In this document: one piece after another, positions 51,540 through 64,000 of the stretch
How the letters are laid out: every line of letters starts with the position of its first letter
Numbering within the stretch: position 1 is the first letter of the stretch
DNA from: Crotophaga sulcirostris
Taxonomy: Eukaryota > Chordata > Aves > Cuculiformes > Crotophagidae
Direction of reading: 5' to 3'
Length of the DNA: 64,000 bases
Assembly: GCA_013397455.1 (NCBI GenBank)
Contig: VYZB01000120.1
Coordinates: 1,921,440-1,985,439, forward strand
Notes under the pieces: model-generated
What the model was told of the DNA's origin: nothing
Database searches by the model: none
What the model saw: the letters and a program-made list of their open reading frames with translations, nothing else
Program-made: the position numbers and the translations under genes

Positions 51540-51585
51540 ATCATTTGCTTTTTGGAATTGGCCAGATTCCCAAAAAGCAAATGAT
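51540..51585. repeat. perfect 16-bp inverted repeat (hairpin)
   Basis: The left arm atcatttgctttttgg (51540-51555) is exactly complementary to the right arm at 51570-51585, with a 14-base spacer. The stem is perfect over 16 pairs. Confidence 0.9.
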
Positions 51586-52170
51586 TCTCAGAGATTTGGA
51601 AGGGTCTAAGTGGAAGCACCTTCTGCAGCAGGTATTTTACAGCTTTCTGAGTGATGCCATGCCAAAACCTCTACACAGGCATTCCAGATGTTTCAGTGTT
51701 TCTCCCTGTGCCTTTCAACAGATCTGCAGTGGGCTCAAAAAGTAGAGGACTTCATTTTAGACAAGTGTAATCATGCCAGCACAATTTCTTGTTTCCTATC
51801 AACAGCATGTACAGTTCAGTAGTGGTGAAAAACATGATCTTTGCAAAAAGCTGGCGTTACTTACTTGTTTTATTTTCCTTTCATATTTTCTACACACTTC
51901 AGGTGACTGAATACTAACCCTACTTATTGAACACAGGTAGACAGATAATGTTTTGAAAGTCATGTTTACAAAATATAGCTTTTATCTTCTTTAAATGAAA
52001 GCATGGAATTTGCATCTTTGTGATTGAGTATCTTTCTCTGATAAAACTAAGATAAGAATATGACTGCACATACAAACAATGAAACAGATATTAAGAGTTA
52101 AATACTCATTTAAGATGATATATACTTCTCTAGAAAAAGAAAATATGAAGGTAGTCCATATCACTAATAC

Positions 52171-52194
52171 GATACGCGTATCACTAGTGTGATA
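52171..52194. repeat. overlapping palindromes
   Basis: A perfect 12-bp palindrome gatacgcgtatc (52171-52182) overlaps an inverted repeat with 6-bp arms tatcac/gtgata (52179-52194, 4-base centre). The tatcacta word is also present just upstream at 52159-52166. Confidence 0.85.
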
Positions 52195-54175
52195 ATATTG
52201 CAAAAAATAAGGAAGGAAAATGTGGCTACAGGAAAACATTGAGGTCAAAGTGCTTTAAAAATTGACCTGCTTGGGTAACACTGGTGAAAACCACCTCACT
52301 CAATTTTGCAGAGGGATGCAAACCTTAGTAACTGTATCTAAAATGTAAATAGCTCTGATAATTTGGGATCACTGTGGTGGAATGTAACTTTCTGAAATCC
52401 AAAAAGGACATGATGCTTTGGCAATCAATTCCTTTGTGCTTTCTGTCTGTTATTGATTAGCCTCTTTTTCTCCCTATCTTTGTTCTTTGTTGGTCCTGTT
52501 ATGCCAGCTCTCCTTGTTTCTTGACTAGTCTTTTACTACCTGCCCATTCTGTAATGTAAAAACCTTGGCAGACATAGACAGATGTCATCTCAAAACATTA
52601 GCTACCTCAGCTGCTTTACTTCTCCTTGAGCTCACAAACTTCCTAGAAGAATTGAAAATGTGCATTTCCTTCTTCCTTTGTAGCAGTAGAACATTTTATT
52701 TCTGCTTGTGAGAGATGGCGAGTTCTTTGAATACTAATTTAAACATCAGGAGTGGATACATTTTTAAACTTGTTTTTTAAATGTTTGATTAATGGAAGAT
52801 CTGTTTCTGGGGTAAAAGTTCAATTGAAGTGGTCATGAGATGATTCCATTTAAGATAAAGGGAGAAATTAAGGTCGTTTTGCAACTAAGCTCCCTGATTT
52901 TGAAAGCAGAAGTGGTGATGAATTCATAGGACTCATTAGTCATATCAACTGCCTTAAGTTTAGGGACTTGAATGTAGAGGAAGTCTGTAACCTGCAGCTA
53001 TATGAAAAGGAAAAAACAGTTTCAAATCTACTGGCTGAATAGGAAAAAGTGAGTAACAGAGACTATTTTAGCCTGCTGAACCACTTATCTGTAGTTCAGA
53101 ATTCAATGAGATAACATTAGGAATGCCAAAAATCAAACTGGCTCAAAGTTCACAGAGAACTTCAGGGTAAATGACAGAAGGTCTTGATTTGTACAAAGAA
53201 AGAACAAAGAAAGAAACTGTGGATCAGCTGCATGGAAAGAAGGAGGTAAATATTAATGCTATTCTGATATGAATCCCCCAAAACGGGTTGGGTCTATTGA
53301 CGGATGTGGGTCTTGCTATAGCCAGTTACACTAAACATTGGGATACAGGTGACTAGCTCATGGTTCCTTAGCGAAGACAGGGAAGATGGATAAATGCAAA
53401 AAGGCAGCAATCAGTTCTGAAGAATAATAAATGAAAACAGTCAGCAAAGAAGTGGAAGTCCCTCAACTTGTCTAAAAAAATTATCAACAAAGTTTGTGGA
53501 TAACACTGCTTTAATTACACAACTCAGAGTTGGGCTAAGACTGAAGTGGATAGCAAAGATACAAAGTTGCAAGGTGATTTATATACGATTCTTATCCCAA
53601 TTACATAAGGTACAAAGCCTTTCAGATTTTCCATGGGCTCTTCATGTGCTCAGAATTCATCACTTATTAAGTCCTCTCAATTCTTCTTTCTTAATAAACT
53701 TCTTGATTCTTGTTCCACTTCAGTACGTCTCACTTTGCCTCCAACTGATTCCATTCTAAGAAAGTCCCTCAGTAATTACTGAAGCCTAGCTCTTATACAA
53801 GCACACCTGCTTAAATTAATTTTTCATCTTTTGTCTAACATGTTCTTCTATTTGATCAGCATGACTAGGTTTCAAACTAGCCCTAGAAGGGTCTGTACAG
53901 GGAACAGAACTAAGAACTTTATCTTCACTCTTGGCAGCTCCCAGCAGCAGCTTATAAAACTTCCAGCACTAAATTTCTCTTAAAACTAGGTGACTCCTGT
54001 AGACTATGTGACCAGTGGATTATAGAGCAAGTGGGATGGAGACACCCTTCATCCTCTGCATTACGCAGTCACACAGCTGCCAGTGCAAGATTCGTGATCT
54101 AAAAAAAACCATCAGACCTGAGCCTGTGGCCTAGGGCATAAGGGACGTAGTTGGATAGGCCTACACACAGCATTG

Positions 54176-54246
54176 TTGGGCTGATGGTTAGATTAGATGA
54201 TTTTAGAGGTCTTTTCCAACCTTAACAATTCTATGATTCTATGATC
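54176..54246 (+). mobile_element. CR1 LINE 3' tail
   Basis: Forward CR1 3' terminus of about 70 bases (ttgggctgatggttagatta, then gaggtcttttccaacctta), ending in two intact copies of the terminal octamer (attctatgattctatg). Extremely 5' truncated. Confidence 0.92.
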
Positions 54247-57200
54247 ATCTCATCTTTCAGTTCTTATACATTTCATGTTATCCATTGTAGCAGGATAAAA
54301 AGCTGAAACAATTTTGGTGTGAGGAACCGTCTAAGCACAAGTTGAGGTAGAGAGCCTAGGCTTGTGTTTTCTTCATCCCTCAAAATCAGTAAAGCAGAAA
54401 AGTTTCCATCTGATTTGTTGTCCCCTCCTAATTGATATCAGCACTTACTGGGACATAAACTCCTTTCAAAGTGTGCAAAACTTTTTGAGATTCTTCAGGG
54501 CAATATTAAAGCAAAAAATGATACAACATCTTTATAATTTCCACATGAGTGAGGAAATCAGTACCTCCTGCCACACAGTGCAGAAGAAATCTGTGCCGCA
54601 TTCACTTTCTGGATGCAGATTTGGGCTCCTTTTCCTGTAGCAATGCTTCAATGCCTCTGCGTCCTTCAGCTTCCAAAAGGTGCCTGCATCATTGCCATGC
54701 TGCTGGAACCACTTCTTTCTACCAAGCTCTTCTGGGAGTCATTGTCACTAGGCCAATTCTACAAATTAAAAATTCCTGCATCTCTAATGACTGGATCATC
54801 TGCAAAATCTTTTAACCTAATTTCCAAATGTTTCAAAGTAACAGAAGTCCCATTCTTTGTTGCAAAAAAGGAACAGCAGGGTTACCAGTTCCCCTGTTTC
54901 TTGAATAGTATGAATAGGAGCAAAGTTTTTACCTTCCCCAGGAGACAATCTTAAATATTTTGGTTACAGATGGAGTAAAATCAACGCATTTGCTAAGATG
55001 TTTGACCTGGCCTATATTTTGAAACTCAGATTTGGGGTTCATGTAGGTGATGTCTACTTTAAAATTCCTACCTCATGCTTTCCATGTAGTGCTTTAAACT
55101 GATAGGCTTTAGTAGTATTCTCTACTTAAAATGCAAACAAAATTACGCCTTTACAAAGCCCATTTCTTTAAAACTCTGTTACTGTGGTTTTGTTGTAAAA
55201 TCTCTAATGAACTCGTCAGGCTTGCTACAAATGTGCCACAAATTGGGCCTGTGGAGGATAACATAATAGTACTTTAAAAGTTCAATGCATCTCACAAAGT
55301 ATCCTGTAGTCACTCATGAGGATATGTACTAAGATCCTAATCCTGCAAGAGCAAATTGATTTATTTTTGAAATTGTTTTGCAGTGGTGTCAAGTGGATTG
55401 CTTTAATGTGCAAGTAATGTTGATCATCATTGCTCAGGTTTGCAAAGCCCACAGACTTAGTCATGCAGATACTTACATTACACCATCTAAATTAATGTAG
55501 GGTCAAGGCACATACATACCCCAGCCAGTCTGAAATTCGGGGCTGCTGTCCATTACAGCGCGCCTGGGAATGCCTTCAAGGCCAGCACCCTGTAAAATCA
55601 CATGCAACAGGAAGAGTTAAGCTTCTTATGAACATATTAATGCTAAAAGCAGGAGCAGACAAAAAAGAAAAAACCCAAAATATCTAGCTCAGATGCAAAC
55701 AGTACAGTGAAGCAGAGTTGAATGATGAACTCACCATAGTGTGTATTAGCCACTGCTGTTAGACTGAGGTAACTTTTAATGAAACAACTATAACACATTC
55801 TTAGATCTTATTTGCTTGGACATGATCATCCTTTCCTTATTTCTTCAGCCAGTACCAAGTGGATCAGCATAGGCATGACAGTGAGCACCAGAACTGTCCA
55901 AAGAAAAGTCCAACATTCCCCATATTTCATAGTCTTTGCTGTCCCTTCCCATCATCTTTAACCTGCATCTCAAAAGTCTCAAAGCTTGGCTCTGCCCTCA
56001 TCTTCTCCAAAATCTACAGCAGTAACACAGTTCTGAGAGACAAGATAGTGTAAGATGCCCCACTCATTAGCTGTCTTACTCTACCTGGATTTTGACTAGA
56101 CCGGACACACAAGAAGGAAACGCCTTTCAGTGTAGCCTGTGCCATCTAGGTGATAGCCTAAAACTGTGTCCTCAGCACTGCTTAGTTTACTAGTACAGTA
56201 GTAGTGGTGTTGCTCTGTCAAAGTCACCCCAAGCAGAATGGCATTAGCAAACAAGGCTTTCAGTGTTGGCTGGACATCCCATCGTTCCTCTGCAGAGACG
56301 CAGCCACCGCCGCAGTCTAGCCTGCTTGCTCTTGGGGAGGGAAAAATACTTTCCAGGACTTTTAGAAATGCACACAGCCTGCCAGAGCTGGCAATGTGGA
56401 AAGGTACCATCTCTGACATAAAACAAACTTTGCTCTCCCATGCCTGAGAAAAAAAAAAAAACTTCATGGATTTGTCCTGTAAGAATGCCAAAGCCTGGTT
56501 TTGGCAGGGGGCTGTGCCTTCAACAGACTGTGAGCTCCTTCTGCAATGCGGGTGAAAAACAGGAATGGGCCTTGAGGCACTGCAGAGAGCTTATATATCA
56601 TGTTTTATCCTTGGGGCTCTCTCATTAGATAATTATGTGTTATTCTAACCACATTAGCTGGCTGAGTTGCCTGGGCTGCACTGGTTGGAGCTGAAAGATA
56701 TAGGCAAGGAGCACATTTAATTCAGGAGTCTCCTGTGAAAGGTATAGCCAGGAAGATTTCACCTGATGTTGCAGAGTCTTTTAGACCCCTGACATTTAAG
56801 GCCCAACTATCCAATGTCAAATTACTGAGTTTTCCACGGTGGTCTCAGAGCAACAGTGCCCGTGTTATGCTGCCTTGGGAGGCCCACAGGGAGCACGGGA
56901 TTGTTCTTTTTTTGGGTGTCCGTTTTAAGGGTCTACATTTGCCCACAACCTTTGTGAGCAGAATGAAAATTATCTATCCTGGATATCAGCAATGGTAACT
57001 GGTTTTTGTTGGGTTGCAAACATGCCTTTACTGCCCAAAGTCCTCCCTTCTCCTGGCTTCAACTTTATCCCTCAAAAGGATGTGCCTTCTACTCTCCCTT
57101 AGCCCGAGCTCTTCTGATTCTGGAGCGCTCAAAATGAGGGGGACATCTAGGTGTCCAGGGAAAAGCCAAGGATGGAGGGGAGCACATGACTTACTGTGAG

Positions 57201-60200
57201 ATGGGCTGAGGCAGCAAAAAAGTCCTGTCCCATGCCAGCATATGGGCAGGCTGGGCCTGTGGGAGTCAGTTCAAGTCAGTGAACTTAGCAGGGATCCCAG
57301 GAAACCCCTTGATGGACAATACGGAAAGTTTTTAGCCTGGAGGGCTAGTTCTTAATTTTTACCTCCATTTTTGCTATTAGACCCTGATGGATAAAGGCAC
57401 AAGACAGCTGTGCGACATGGTCAGTGGGTACACGTGGAGCACACAGGGAGTGTGTGGTACAGCCACTACTTAGGAGTGGTGGGGGGTACGATGCTTCACC
57501 TTTGAGCCCCATCACTGTGCCAAGTCTGCAGCATATGCAGTGCACTCCTGTGGAAAACAGTCTAATTGAGTAGCACTTCCTTTCTTTAAACTGGTGGTTG
57601 GAGGAGACGTTATTGGTGCTGCTCATCTTTCATACCATGGTTAAAGCACCATGCATGAAGTGTGTATTTAATGATGAAGATGGCACAGCTAGGTAGAAAC
57701 TGCTTCTTTGAAAACACGTCACCATGGATGTTGTGGTATCCATATAAAATCAGACAGTTGGTAATAAAGTTCTACACAAGGTCATAGCAGGGATAAGTGG
57801 CTTCTTATTTCTTTGTAGTTTTCAAAAAAATGCATTCATGTTTAAATATTTAAGAATTGGTTTTGTCTGCTGTGATCTTTCATATATCAGGTCTGGTTTG
57901 GGGCAGGAGTGGAGATCAACTGAATGGAGACATTTGTGTGCAGCTGTTAAGAAAGTGGCTGGGTCTATGTCTATGCTTTCGAACTTGATTGCATCTTCTG
58001 ACTAATATAGAAATGCATCTATGTAATCATAAAAATCTGCTTATAATAAAAATGAAAAGGTTAATTATTCCAGTGCCTCTGCAGATATTACTGATAATGC
58101 CTTTTATGTGAAACAACATGAACAAAGCAGACCTCTAACTTTCAAAGAAACAAAAGAAAAGAAAAACCCCAATCCTGTGCCAAATTTTAGAAAGAGAAAC
58201 CCTTAAGGGAAAGAAAAACAGAAAGTCTGAGAGTGCAGAGCAAAAAGTAAGTATGAAAAATGGTGCAAAAAATCTTTTCACTACCACATTCATTAAAAAA
58301 TTTTATTCCGAGTACCCTCCGTAAAATATCGAAGTACCCTTTGTAAAATATAGAAGCTTTATATCCCAGCAACAATAAAAAATATAAATGAAATCAGGAG
58401 GGCTGAATTACATTATATATTGCTTCAGTTAAGTCTTCAGTTACTTGTGTCCTCAGCCAATAAAATGCACTAATTCTAGAAGATAAGATCACTATTTTAT
58501 AGGATCGTAAGAGCAGAAACCTTTAACCCAGATACTGCCTAAATCCAGTAATAAATACAACATTCTTGGTTCGAAAAGCCACCACCCTGTTTGACATTTT
58601 ACCTTCTGTTTCCTCCCTGGTTTGCTCAGAGTCTGCCTCTTTTGCTTGTGGTCCTACTTAGGCCAACAATTCGCAGAAACTTTCGTGCAAGGAGAGGCGT
58701 GAGCCTGGCAAGGGCCAGTGGCCTGGCTAGTGGTCCCTGGAGCGGAGGGGCAGGAATGCTGTGTTATAGACCCAGGGGAGTAAGTCAGGAATATCTGTCA
58801 TGTGCCATCCAAATTTAACTCAGAAAATAACTCCACGTGCCTTGTGTACCACAAGTTTTAGAAATGTTAGTTTGGAGTCAGTTTAAAAAGAACATATGCA
58901 CTTATAGCCCTAGAGAAGCCAAAAATACAATGCCTGCTAGTCATGGAAAGGGGATGTTGATAAAAAGCCATCTAGCGATTAATTTAAATGTGGGCACAGA
59001 GAAACCAAATGCTGTGAAAGATTGCTTCAGGCTTAATAAAAATCTAAATTAAAATTTTCGGATCTAACAAATTCTAAACTTAGTTTTTTAGTGGGGATGG
59101 GTAGAGGAACACTATCTCTATTGCTGAATCAGCATAAAAAGAAAGATAGGGGGTATTCAGGGATTAAGATATATCAAATAGAATAATAAGAAAGAAAAAA
59201 AAATTTCCAAAGGTTCCTGGGGTCATAGTTTTCTTGAAATACATTTCAAAATGTTCAGTAGTCTTTAACGGAAAAAAAACCTAATTCTGGCAAGACAATT
59301 TGTTCTGGATTCACTGAATTGTGTCAAAAATTTCAAAACTGAGAATAACAGAGAAAGAAAAGAAAAATATTAATTTTTATGTTAAATAAAATGTTTTGAT
59401 TCTCCTATTTGAAACTACTTGTTCAGAATGGTATTTCTTTTAAGACTAAAAATATAAAGTGCTTAGATTCACAGACTGAATAAAAAACTTTCTTCAACCT
59501 GAAATTAACCTTTTATGTGAAATTACTATGAAGTAACAATTGAAAAGTATTATTCACGTAGGTTCATCCACCCATCTAACACCAAAAGAGCATCCTTTTT
59601 CCGCTTCCCTTACTGCTTTGACTGTCTATCTTCTGTCATTTATTATTATTTAATTACACTGCCATTCATCCAAGCCTAAATTGAACTGTGCTAATTGCTG
59701 CATCATTAGGTAGCAAAACCTGTAAATTGACACTTTCACTAAAGAAACCTTTTACATTAGAGATGTAAATAAAAAGGGGTTAATCGAATATTTATCACAG
59801 TGCAGCCAACCAGGAAAAAAATAGTTGCCATGGCAGCTAAAATTTCCCTATATGAGGGCTCAGAGCTGTAATAGTTCACTGACCAAGCCACAAACTTGGG
59901 AGCTCCTGCTACTACAGATTTCTTCTTTGGCCATAGGAATGTAGCACAGTTCTCTCTCTGCTTTCTTCTCCACTTATTCAGCTGCCAACAAATCTAGGTG
60001 TGTTCTTTTTATTACTTGCAGTCTGCTAAAGAACATGCACTTTTCTGCATTCTGTATTGGTCCCTTGTTGTCATTTGCACAAATTATGTCCACACTAAAG
60101 ATGCTTTGCAAATGATGCTTTTAGCATCATGTCCCGTCGGGAAGATAAGGAGGTGCCTAGCCAAAGCATTTTGCTTTATGACCTGTAGTAGTTCCCAGCT

Positions 60201-63200
60201 GGAAGTAAAAACTTGGAATTTTTACTAGCTACTGTAAGGCAGCATCACCAGAAACTGAAATGAAGGCCTATATCAGTTAGATATTTATAGAATTAAGCCA
60301 TATTATAACACCACAATGTTAATGTGTGATTATGTTCCTTGTGACAAAGACAAGGAGAACTGTAATTCCATGTTTCTTTTGTAATGCTGCCACACCTTTA
60401 GAGAAAATTATCTTATCTTAAAGGTCACCTAGTTCGCATAGAAGTTACAACATGTGGTACTTGCTTCGTACCTGATCTGGACTCGCAGCAGCCTAAATCT
60501 TTCTGAGTAACTAACTGCTGCAGGAATGTTTAAGGATATATTTTATATTTGGACTCACCTTAGGGGCTGTGCAAAGAATGGGAAGAGGCTTTGAAGCCTA
60601 ACAGGAGCTCATTAGGATGCTAGTTTTGCATTCATTTCCAAAAGTCCTATTTACACCTATTTACCTATTCGGATGCTCTCACTCTAATTAAAGTGCAGAT
60701 ATGTCCAACAAAATGGTTGAGCATATGGAGTCACTTCTGCTCAATAGAAACTCTGCAGGAGCAAGTGGAGAGCACTTACCCAGTTCACTTACTCACAAAT
60801 GTTCCAATAAAGAGATTACTAATACCATGGTAGTTTTACTCTGGGTGGGCCTTCTTTCTTCAAAGAATGACCTTCCTATAAGGAAATATCATTCTTACAA
60901 AATTACTAAAGGAAAAGGTTAAATGACTCATTCAAAGGGTCAATATTTAATTCGTAGAACAAAATCTGGCAAGACTATTGTTATTCTTATTCTGTGATAA
61001 ATTAGTTCCTGAGAATCCTACTCCTGAGGTAGAAGCACTATGCCAGTAGCGGACAATTAAAGAATGAAAAGGATAGTCAATCCCCAAGGAGCTCAGCATC
61101 AAGGTATGAAGAAAGTGATTTATCCAGTCCTTCTGAAAACTCTGGATTAGAAAGGTTACCTGGTAGGAAAAAGACCATTGTAATTCATTAAGGTTTTTTA
61201 CTCTCCAGTTTCCTCTGTTCATGAGAAGAGTTAGGAAGGAAGAGCCATCAGCATAGGTGCCAAGCTGCAGGAAGGGTTCAAAAAGATGCCAACTACGTTG
61301 TTAGCAGCATAGAAGGTTTGTAGAAAATCAATTCAGTCAGAGCCTCCAGTTGGGAAAGGATAATCCTGATGTTGCCTGTACTTAGGAGGTGGGAAGCTTT
61401 TGTGTTTCCTTTTAGTGGCTGCTAGAGAGAGGGGTGGTACTCTCATGCAACCCCTTGATGGATGGTCATCTATGATTTGGAGAAGAAAGGAACACATCTG
61501 GTGGCACTGACTTTCTGTGCCAGGAGGGATGGTAGTAAAACACCTTGCTGCTGTGGAGTGTGTTTTGAAGGGCATAAAATATATTTAGTTACAGAAACAG
61601 AACTACAGCTATGGCTATTGATATAGCCTAAAGCTATCCCATGCATAGAAATATCAGCCTACAAATGCACCCACGAACTTATCTCACTTATTCCTGCCTG
61701 CCTTTGGTCACAACTGAGGGAATTTGAGAAAGAGTTTCCTCTCTGTCAGTTTGGTCTTGAATTTAAGTTGTTGTCAGGACCTGATGTATTCACTTTGCTT
61801 GAGGGACAAGGCAGCTACGCCACACTTCACCATCTGCTGGTCATCTTAGTACCTGACACAACCAACTTCCTTCTCTGTACCCCTTTCATGGTTGACCTCA
61901 TCTTTCTTTTATTTTTATCATGCTCAGTCTTCTATCCTTCTACCTCATTTTCCTTGCTTCTCTCCCTATGGAACCGGTTTGGACTCACATTCTCCCCAAG
62001 CCTCAGAGAATACTTTGTCCCCAGCCCTTTTTCTGTTCTTCTCTGAGGTTCACCTAACAGTCCTTGCTGCCACGGCTGTTGTTCTTATGCTGACATTTCT
62101 AACTTCATGACTATTTCTCTTTGTGCTGTGCCACTCATCTGAAAACACCCGCAGCATTTTTTGTATCTTTCTGGCCCTGAGTATAAAACTTGAAAGGCCA
62201 TCAGAATAAATATGCAGGCAGAGGGTTTGATCGGAGAGATAAGAACTCTTTGGCAAGAACAGAGGGCACTAACAAAGGAAAAAAGTAAAATGCAATGAAT
62301 TCAAACACGGCCACAGGATGCCCAGGAATGCTCTGCAGCTTATAAGCAAGAGCAGAAAGTGCATATGTATGAGTTCACATCTGACCAGTTCAAGTCACGA
62401 CATGAGGGTGGTCCCACATACCTCATCAATGTTAACTTTTTGCATATTAGCAAATATCAGTATCTCTCTTACCTCCCATAGAATAGGAAACTGTGACTTA
62501 GTTTGGTGTGATGCACATGAAGCCATGGCATTCTCTCTTTTTTACATGTACACAACTGCCTATTCACTCCGGACTACACCCACTCTGTACACTTGGACGT
62601 GAAGCCCTCGGCCCATAGGAAATTCTCTGAAGTGCAGAATACAAGGTATCCATTCCCAAGGTAACACATATCTGTGGTTTGTTTTCTGCTTTGCCTTCCA
62701 TAAACAACTGTTAAATGCAAGATCTCAGTTCTTGCCCACCAAGTGCACTGTTGTTTGTTCTCTAAGATGCCTAAATGACCAAGGTAAACATCTTCCCATC
62801 ACAGAGGAAGTAGAATACCCCTCTCTAAGAGCAAGCAAGTGTATGAGACAAAATTTTCCACCTTGGTTTGTCTGACGCTGAGAAACACATAGTCATGGCA
62901 TGGGAGCACTAAGGAAGCACTGCCTTCTGCTCTAACAGCAATATGTAGTGCTCCAGTCTCTTTTTCTCTAACCTAAACACAGCTGTGGGCATATTAGCCT
63001 GAAGCTGCACTGCATCAAAACAGATTGAGAGTAAACATAAACAACACCTGACATGTGTTAGTATTGGTACTTAATGTGTTGCTAGAAGATACCCAGATGC
63101 AACAGTGATTGAGATGTTGTAAGAATCTACACACAGAAAAACACTGGGCATGTAAGTTACCTTGGTGCCCGTGAGTCAATATGTATAGACTTTTGTAGTA

Positions 63201-64000
63201 CTTATGTTTAAATTTGTAATTTTAAAGTAAACCAAATAAATAATTTAGCACAAATATAGTACAATAATTACATTACAAATCTTATAATGTAAATTCTGAC
63301 TCACAAAATGCAGGCAACTCAGAAAAAGCTTCCTGTTTTCTTGGTATCTAGTCCATCATTGTTTGCAATACCCAATATTGGTGTCAGGCTACCAAGAATT
63401 AAGGAGGAAGAAGAGCATCACCCAGTAGCGTGTGGTTAGATGAGAAGGATATGTGGGTGAAGGATCTGTGGACAAAAAGTTTCCTTTTAGGAGCTCTGTT
63501 TTGGCAGGTAACTGGTGGTCTGCTGAGTGCTATGTCCAGAAGTGTCAGAGAAACTTCTATTTATTGGCAAACTATGGGTGCCTCAGAAAAGATGGAAATT
63601 TTGTGTGACCTAGCCAAAAAGGCAGGCTATGGACCTACATGTGCTAGACCCTGGTGAAGCAGCTGAGAGCCGAGGAAGGCAAAGTGATAACAGTGTTGAC
63701 AGGCTGCGCTGGCCAAGGCTGAGGGTGACTATGTCTGCAGTGATTTAACACTGTTTCTGTTCTGATTTGGCTGTCTATACTTGATGGTAAGTGCCTCGTA
63801 TCTAGGTTAGATGCGACATATTTTGAAGATGGTTCTGCTGGCCTTAGCCTATTTCTATTAGGACAGAATTGCCTTTTCCGCTCTCCATCTGTCACTAGCT
63901 TTCCAGTCAGCTATTGAGAACCAAGTAAAGCATCCTTTCCTTTCTCAGCAGAAAAATGAAAAATAATTGTAAATTTTTATTTTATTTTTAAATTGTTATT
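54247..64000. other. noncoding, presumed intergenic region
   Basis: About 9.8 kb with no recognised exon, RNA gene or repeat family. A 22-bp imperfect tandem duplication lies at 58311-58354. An X-box/RFX-like palindrome (gttgccatggcagc) lies at 59824-59837, next to a CArG-like element. Open frames such as 56096-56491 (minus) show no domain. The first ABCC4 exon, expected head-to-head with CLDN10 if mammalian gene order holds, was not found. Confidence 0.5.
58311..58354. repeat. 22-bp imperfect tandem duplication
   Basis: Two adjacent 22-base copies beginning agtaccct, differing at three positions (58311-58332 and 58333-58354). Confidence 0.85.

Larger units (their letters stand above)
49681..54175. 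other. noncoding stretch with several structured DNA motifs
   Basis: No exon or repeat family recognised. It contains a pyrimidine/purine tract with C17 (50831-50960), a perfect 16-bp hairpin (51540-51585) and overlapping palindromes (52171-52194). A doubled caaagaaagaa lies near 53197-53218. Confidence 0.5.

Noticed and set aside
53480..53600. Possible CR1 RT relic (frame reading KFVDNTAL resembles the FADD region)
   Set aside because: Only a few residues fit, and the flanking sequence does not follow the CR1 pattern; too weak to annotate.
56096..56491. 132-codon minus-strand open frame
   Set aside because: Considered as part of a neighbouring gene, but no family signature or convincing splice sites were seen.
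58565..58580. GGTTCGAA word resembling a tRNA B box
   Set aside because: There is no A box at the required distance and no cloverleaf can be drawn around it.
1..64000. CRISPR arrays, bacterial operons, rRNA or tRNA genes
   Set aside because: No regularly spaced repeats, no structured RNA gene signatures and no prokaryotic gene organisation; the window is vertebrate.

Overview
The window looks like bird chromosomal DNA. It is AT-rich and gene-poor, and it carries at least ten fragments of CR1 LINE retrotransposons, in both orientations, several ending in the short ATTCTATG-type 3' repeat common in avian CR1. Nothing here is bacterial: there are no operons, no dense ORFs and no ribosome binding sites. 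CR1 also occurs in crocodilians and turtles, so Aves is the best call rather than a proven one. I cannot name the species. One ambiguous base (n) lies at 21698.

One protein-coding exon is recognised with confidence. It is the alternative first coding exon of claudin-10 isoform a (CLDN10), at 41048-41261 on the minus strand. It encodes the first membrane segment and first extracellular loop of a tight-junction paracellular channel and ends in a strong splice donor. No other claudin-10 exon (1b or 2-5) was recognised. If the gene is arranged as in mammals, positions 1-41047 are the 5' part of the first intron of the 10a transcript. Positions above about 41300 would then be the promoter and the upstream intergenic region, toward ABCC4 if mammalian gene order holds.

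Layout: 283-1651 is a long inverted CR1 fragment with part of its reverse transcriptase. 3436-3641, 12660-12780, 18010-18583, 24374-24618, 27270-27480, 32021-32170 and 36373-36512 are further CR1 pieces within the presumed intron. 8958-9990 on the minus strand holds a long, stop-poor, protein-like frame that looks like a decayed coding sequence of unknown identity. 41048-41261 is the CLDN10 exon, with a possible short 5' UTR behind an acceptor-like sequence and HNF1-like motifs about 0.3 kb upstream. Beyond it are CR1 tails (44803, 49430, 54176), an older CR1 piece (49485-49680), a GC-rich block (46470-47055), a C17 tract joined to a purine tract (50831-50960), a perfect 16-bp hairpin (51540-51585) and overlapping palindromes (52171-52194). 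The rest is unremarkable noncoding sequence.

I found no convincing previously undescribed biological system. The observations most worth checking are the unidentified decayed frame at 8958-9990, the possible upstream noncoding exon of CLDN10, and several DNA-structure motifs. Most open reading frames in the window are within what chance predicts for AT-rich vertebrate DNA, or are shadows of CR1 or the claudin exon.
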